A program made the position numbers and the translations under genes. The notes beneath the pieces are model-generated. The model made no database searches. It worked only from the letters and a program-made list of their open reading frames with translations, and was not told where the DNA came from. A stretch of DNA of 5,240 bases from JAFLCA01 sp041907145 (lineage in GTDB: Bacteria > Bdellovibrionota_C > UBA2361 > JAFLCA01), in contig JAYRHW010000213.1 of assembly GCA_041907145.1 (NCBI GenBank), forward strand, positions 1 through 5,240. Reading direction: 5' to 3'. Positions 5,006 to 5,240 of the stretch are shown here, in pieces. Position 1 is the first letter of the stretch, and each line of letters starts with the position of its first letter.

Positions 5006-5240
5006 ATGGCATCAACGATTCGTTCAAGAGTCGACAATGAGCTTACGCGCAGGGTCGGCAAGTGGTTTACTGTTCGTGAAATTCAAGACAAACTCAAAAT
5101 TAATCCGGCCACTTTGAAGCCGTTGTTAATGAAGTACGCGAGGCAAAATTTGCTGCGTCGTCGTCACGTCAAGGGAACCGCGCGTTCGGTTCAGTTCTCG
5201 CCGGCAGCTGCTTCCCGAGCTTCCTTCTCGGCGTTGATCA
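5006..5240 (+). CDS. Putative winged-helix DNA-binding protein (partial, runs off the window)
   Basis: ATG at 5006 opens a frame with no stop up to the window end, giving 78 residues that begin MASTIRSRVDNELTRRVGKW. GGAG at 4993-4996 lies nine bases upstream, with a further AGGGG at 4999-5003. Residues about 20-52 look like a helix-turn-helix: FTVREIQDKLKI, a turn at Asn-Pro, then a helix ATLKPLLMKYARQNLLRRR. A short strand pair (HVKGTARSVQFS, about 54-65) could form a wing. The chain is strongly basic, consistent with nucleic-acid binding. I do not recognise the family. It has its own predicted promoter and a long leader, so it is probably a separate transcription unit. Whether it regulates the neighbouring acyl-CoA genes is unknown. 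A C-terminal effector domain may lie beyond the window. Confidence 0.6.
   Translation, partial: MASTIRSRVDNELTRRVGKWFTVREIQDKLKINPATLKPLLMKYARQNLLRRRHVKGTARSVQFSPAAASRASFSALI

Noticed and set aside
4813..5040. Plus-strand TTG-initiated frame of 75 codons
   Set aside because: The start codon overlaps the predicted -35 box, there is no ribosome-binding site, the sequence is low in protein-like features, and it overlaps the better-supported gene at 5006.

Overview
The window reads as a stretch of bacterial chromosome of moderate GC (mid-50s percent by eye). All recognisable genes are on the + strand with short gaps and good Shine-Dalgarno sites. The gene content is a short-chain acyl-CoA module with a B12-dependent carbon-skeleton mutase split into two subunits. 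This suggests a heterotrophic, cobalamin-using bacterium. Acidobacteriota or a similar Gram-negative soil or environmental lineage is plausible, but nothing in the sequence fixes the taxon.

Layout: (1) bases 1-70 hold the last codons of a histidine kinase, recognised by the G2-box ending of its ATPase domain. (2) Bases 71-152 are a short gap with a small inverted repeat bracketing the ribosome-binding site of the next gene. (3) 153-506 encode a Hint-type HIT nucleotide hydrolase/transferase. (4) 542-1333 encode an enoyl-CoA hydratase (crotonase). (5) 1345-2505 encode a short-chain acyl-CoA dehydrogenase. (6) 2511-4181 encode the large, catalytic subunit of an acyl-CoA mutase. (7) 4216-4626 encode the separate B12-binding small subunit. 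(8) 4627-5005 is a 379-base gap holding an imperfect 17-bp inverted repeat pair, a good sigma70-like promoter and a leader with potential secondary structure. (9) From 5006 to the window end runs the start of a small basic protein with a winged-helix-like segment.

Genes 4 to 7 look like one operon (gaps of 11, 5 and 34 bases; one ribosome-binding site lies in the last codons of the preceding gene). The HIT gene 35 bases upstream may belong to the same transcript. A routine annotation would call the mutase methylmalonyl-CoA mutase. However, the two residues that read the substrate's carboxylate in that enzyme (Tyr89 and Arg207, Propionibacterium numbering) are Phe86 and Gln204 here, as in isobutyryl-CoA mutase. 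With that assignment the operon forms a simple path: isobutyryl-CoA (from valine) is isomerised to n-butyryl-CoA, oxidised to crotonyl-CoA by the dehydrogenase, and hydrated to 3-hydroxybutyryl-CoA by the crotonase. This is an inference from residues and context and is not proven by sequence alone.

No CRISPR array, tRNA, rRNA, complete insertion sequence or defence system was seen. The least explained part is the 3' end: the inverted-repeat segment abutting the mutase small-subunit stop codon, and the structured leader before an unrecognised DNA-binding-like gene.
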